64,000 bases of DNA from positions 434,001 through 498,000 of the forward strand of contig JAUXYA010000011.1 in NCBI GenBank assembly GCA_030684405.1. Direction: 5' to 3'. Positions 62,342 through 64,000 of this stretch are shown here, one piece after another. The notes under the pieces are model-generated. The model did not search any database, was not told the origin of the DNA, and saw only the letters and a list, made by a program, of their open reading frames with translations. The stretch is from Burkholderiales bacterium. Its GTDB lineage: Bacteria > Pseudomonadota > Gammaproteobacteria > Burkholderiales > SG8-41. How positions within the stretch are numbered: the stretch's first letter is position 1; each line of letters opens with the position of its first letter. The translations under genes and the position numbers were made by a program.

Positions 62342-63139
62342 ATGCACCCCATGCTTACCATCGCGGTGAAAGCCGCGCGCCGCGCCGGCGGCATCATCAA
62401 CCGCGCCAGTCGCAACCTGGATGTCATCGCCGTCAGGGAAAAAGCCGCGAACGATTTCGTCTCGGATGTGGATCGCGAAGCCGAACAGGCGATCATCCGC
62501 ACGCTGCACGAGGCTTATCCGAACCATTCGATTCTAGCAGAGGAGTCAGGCGCCTCCGGCAGTTCGGAATTCCAGTGGATCATCGATCCACTCGACGGCA
62601 CCACCAACTTCCTGCACGGCTTCCCGCAGTATGCGGTGTCGATCGCACTGGCGCAGAAAGGCGTGATCACCCAGGCCGTGATCTACGACCCCAACCGCAA
62701 CGACCTCTACACCGCGAGCAAGGGCCGCGGCGCCTTTCTCAACGAATCCCGGCTGCGCGTCAGCAAGCGCGCGCACCTCAAGCCGAGCCTGATCGGCACC
62801 GGTTTTCCCTACCGCCAGCTCGATCACCTCGAGGCCTATCTCGGCATGATGCGCGACATCATCAAGAACACGGCCGGCCTGCGCCGCCCGGGCGCAGCCT
62901 CGCTCGACCTCGCCTGGGTCGCCGCCGGACACCTCGACGGTTTCTGGGAACTGGGCCTCAGCAAATGGGACATTGCCGCGGGCAGCCTGCTGATTACCGA
63001 GGCAGGCGGCCTTGTCGGCGACCTGCAGGGCAACGACCGTTACCTCGAGAGCGGCAATATCGTCGCCGGCAATCCCAAGGTTTTCGCGCAGCTGCTGCCG
63101 CTGATTGCGCCTCACCTGACACCGGCCCTCAAGGCCTGA
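62342..63139 (+). CDS. suhB: Inositol-1-monophosphatase SuhB
   Basis: SuhB is a Mg-dependent phosphatase and, in E. coli, a factor in ribosomal RNA antitermination. The 265-residue product has SILAEESG, the metal motif [15 protein letters not shown], and the C-terminal [19 protein letters not shown]. It is divergent from trmJ, an arrangement widespread in proteobacteria. The ATG at 62342 begins the conserved region; the long upstream frame is antisense to trmJ. Confidence 0.96.
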   Translation: MHPMLTIAVKAARRAGGIINRASRNLDVIAVREKAANDFVSDVDREAEQAIIRTLHEAYPNHSILAEESGASGSSEFQWIIDPLDGTTNFLHGFPQYAVSIALAQKGVITQAVIYDPNRNDLYTASKGRGAFLNESRLRVSKRAHLKPSLIGTGFPYRQLDHLEAYLGMMRDIIKNTAGLRRPGAASLDLAWVAAGHLDGFWELGLSKWDIAAGSLLITEAGGLVGDLQGNDRYLESGNIVAGNPKVFAQLLPLIAPHLTPALKA

Positions 63140-63167
63140 CCGGCGCAGCACCGCCCGCAACGGCGGC

Positions 63168-63842
63168 TTACGACCCCGCCATCAACGCGCGCAGCCTTGC
63201 TGCGTCGGGCGACTGCAGGCGCTCCAGCGCGGCAAGCGCCTCCTGCGCTTCCGCGGCACGCCCCAGCCGCAGCGCCGCGCGGCCGAGCCCGAACCAGGCG
63301 GCAGCAAATCGCGGCTCCTCGCGCAGCACATGACGATAAGCTTCGGCCGCAGCAGGAAAACGCCCGAGGTCGCTGTAGACCTCACCGATCAGATGCCGGG
63401 TCAGCGGATTATCCCGCTGCACCATCAGCGCACGGTCCAGTGTTTTCAGCGCGAGTTGCGGCTGCCCGGCGGCGCGCTGCGCACCGGCGAGAAAATGATA
63501 GGCGGAAGGATCATCCGGAGACAGGCGCAGCATCTCGGCAAAGTAAGTCGACGCGCGCGCAGGGTCCTGCAACTGCACATGCGCATAACCGCCGACCAGC
63601 CGCCACTCCGGACTGAAAGGATCGCGGCTGATATTACTGTCGGCAAAGGCGGCAAGTTCGGCCCAGGCACCCTGCTGCTCGAACTCGGCGATGCGCCGCC
63701 GATTGACGTCCGCCACACTCTCCAGGTGGCCAAGCAGTATCGAGGCGGTGCCATCAGGAATCAGGGACGACAACAGCGCCTGCTGCGGCGTGCAGGCAAC
63801 ACAACTGACGAGGAACAGCAGGAGTATCGCGCGCGCCGTCAC
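63168..63842 (-). CDS. TPR-repeat lipoprotein
   Basis: The 224-residue product has a lipoprotein-type signal (LLLFLVSCVAC, with Cys near 14-17) and then helical TPR-like repeats from about residue 70 to 215, including DPARASTYFAEMLRLSPDDP and GRFPAAAEAYRHVLREEPRF. It is probably a periplasmic-facing assembly or scaffold protein. The GTG start overlaps the stop of the upstream response regulator gene by 4 bases, so the two are coupled. Confidence 0.8.
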   Translation of the reverse strand: MTARAILLLFLVSCVACTPQQALLSSLIPDGTASILLGHLESVADVNRRRIAEFEQQGAWAELAAFADSNISRDPFSPEWRLVGGYAHVQLQDPARASTYFAEMLRLSPDDPSAYHFLAGAQRAAGQPQLALKTLDRALMVQRDNPLTRHLIGEVYSDLGRFPAAAEAYRHVLREEPRFAAAWFGLGRAALRLGRAAEAQEALAALERLQSPDAARLRALMAGS

Positions 63843-64000
63843 GACGGCGGCACGTTGAGCACCGTCCAGAACAGTTCGATCTGCTCGGCGACGACGCGAA
63901 ACTTCCCGAAATCCACCGGCTTGACGATGTAGGAATTGGCGCCGGAGTTATAGGCCGCAGCCACGTCGCGGCTGGTCGACGATGTGGTCAGCACGACCAC
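63839..64000 (-). CDS. Response regulator receiver domain, C-terminal part (5' end beyond window)
   Basis: Only 53 residues are visible: VVVLTTSSTSRDVAAAYNSG, then ANSYIVKPVDFGKF and a final helix. The T/S switch residue and the KPV Lys of receiver domains are present. The protein ends shortly after the receiver fold, so it looks like a single-domain regulator of the CheY/Rcp1 type. The phospho-acceptor Asp lies outside the window. Confidence 0.85.
   Translation of the reverse strand: MVVLTTSSTSRDVAAAYNSGANSYIVKPVDFGKFRVVAEQIELFWTVLNVPPS

Overview
The window is 64 kb of a high-GC chromosome that reads as a betaproteobacterium, probably Burkholderiales-like. The basis is two Bug-type (tripartite tricarboxylate transporter) binding proteins and a TctA permease, the suhB/trmJ/cysE/iscR gene order, OmpR-EnvZ, mfd next to ispD-ispF, and prfC. 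This taxonomic reading is inference from gene content. Coding density is high and most genes are housekeeping.

Layout. 1-5.5 kb: partial tctA, then udg-rimI-tsaB (overlapping), a small membrane protein, a RidA protein and an orphan DGQHR-domain gene. 5.6-16.9 kb: ompR-envZ behind three phased 17-18 bp repeats, a cNMP-binding protein, thpR-ispF-ispD, an AMMECR1 protein, a 1257-residue Cache/PAS/GAF/HD-GYP c-di-GMP phosphodiesterase, a BT1-type transporter and a MESH1-like alarmone hydrolase. 17-25.7 kb: an enolase-superfamily enzyme, a Bug protein, an ABC-F ATPase, a 6PGDH-like dehydrogenase, an EamA exporter, and a TauD-type dioxygenase paired with a bicupin-rubredoxin fusion. 25.8-31.2 kb: a reactive-sulfur module (DUF4395, persulfide dioxygenase-like MBL protein, BigR/SqrR-like ArsR sensor, two YeeE/YedE proteins), then a CaCA antiporter and a double-rhodanese sulfurtransferase. 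31.2-32.5 kb: toxin-antitoxin remains (orphan RHH antitoxin, a hicB pseudogene with two amber codons, an intact vapBC with a palindromic operator). 32.5-40.6 kb: a PQQ-type sugar dehydrogenase whose start lies in a dispersed repeat, mfd carrying an in-frame repeat insertion, a hydrolase, an acetyltransferase and prfC.

40.6-44.5 kb looks like an acquired patch. It has a tRNA-Asn 3' fragment (att-like), a MITE-like element with terminal inverted repeats, a MlrA/LitR-type MerR regulator facing a fasciclin gene across four copies of a CAGTTCAATT-like repeat, a LOV-like PAS protein lacking the photoactive Cys, three tiny membrane proteins and a Cys-rich small protein. 44.5-52 kb: a class III cyclase-like protein, an SDR, a second Bug protein, an AhpD-like protein, serB, a cytochrome c and a YdjM-type membrane protein. 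52-60.6 kb: one long Fe-S operon, iscR-nifS-iscA-sufBCDSU-nfu-Rieske, a hybrid of ISC regulator and desulfurase with SUF machinery, with a good 25-bp IscR-type site upstream. 60.7-64 kb: cysE, trmJ, suhB, a TPR lipoprotein and a partial response regulator.

The most unusual signal is in the gaps. At least nine copies of an AT-rich element of roughly 33 bp (core AANCAANNNNTTA, resembling an IHF site with an upstream A-tract) are scattered through the window, often supplying a stop or start codon and once sitting inside mfd. Several further families of hairpin-forming repeats fill nearly every wide gap of the suf operon.
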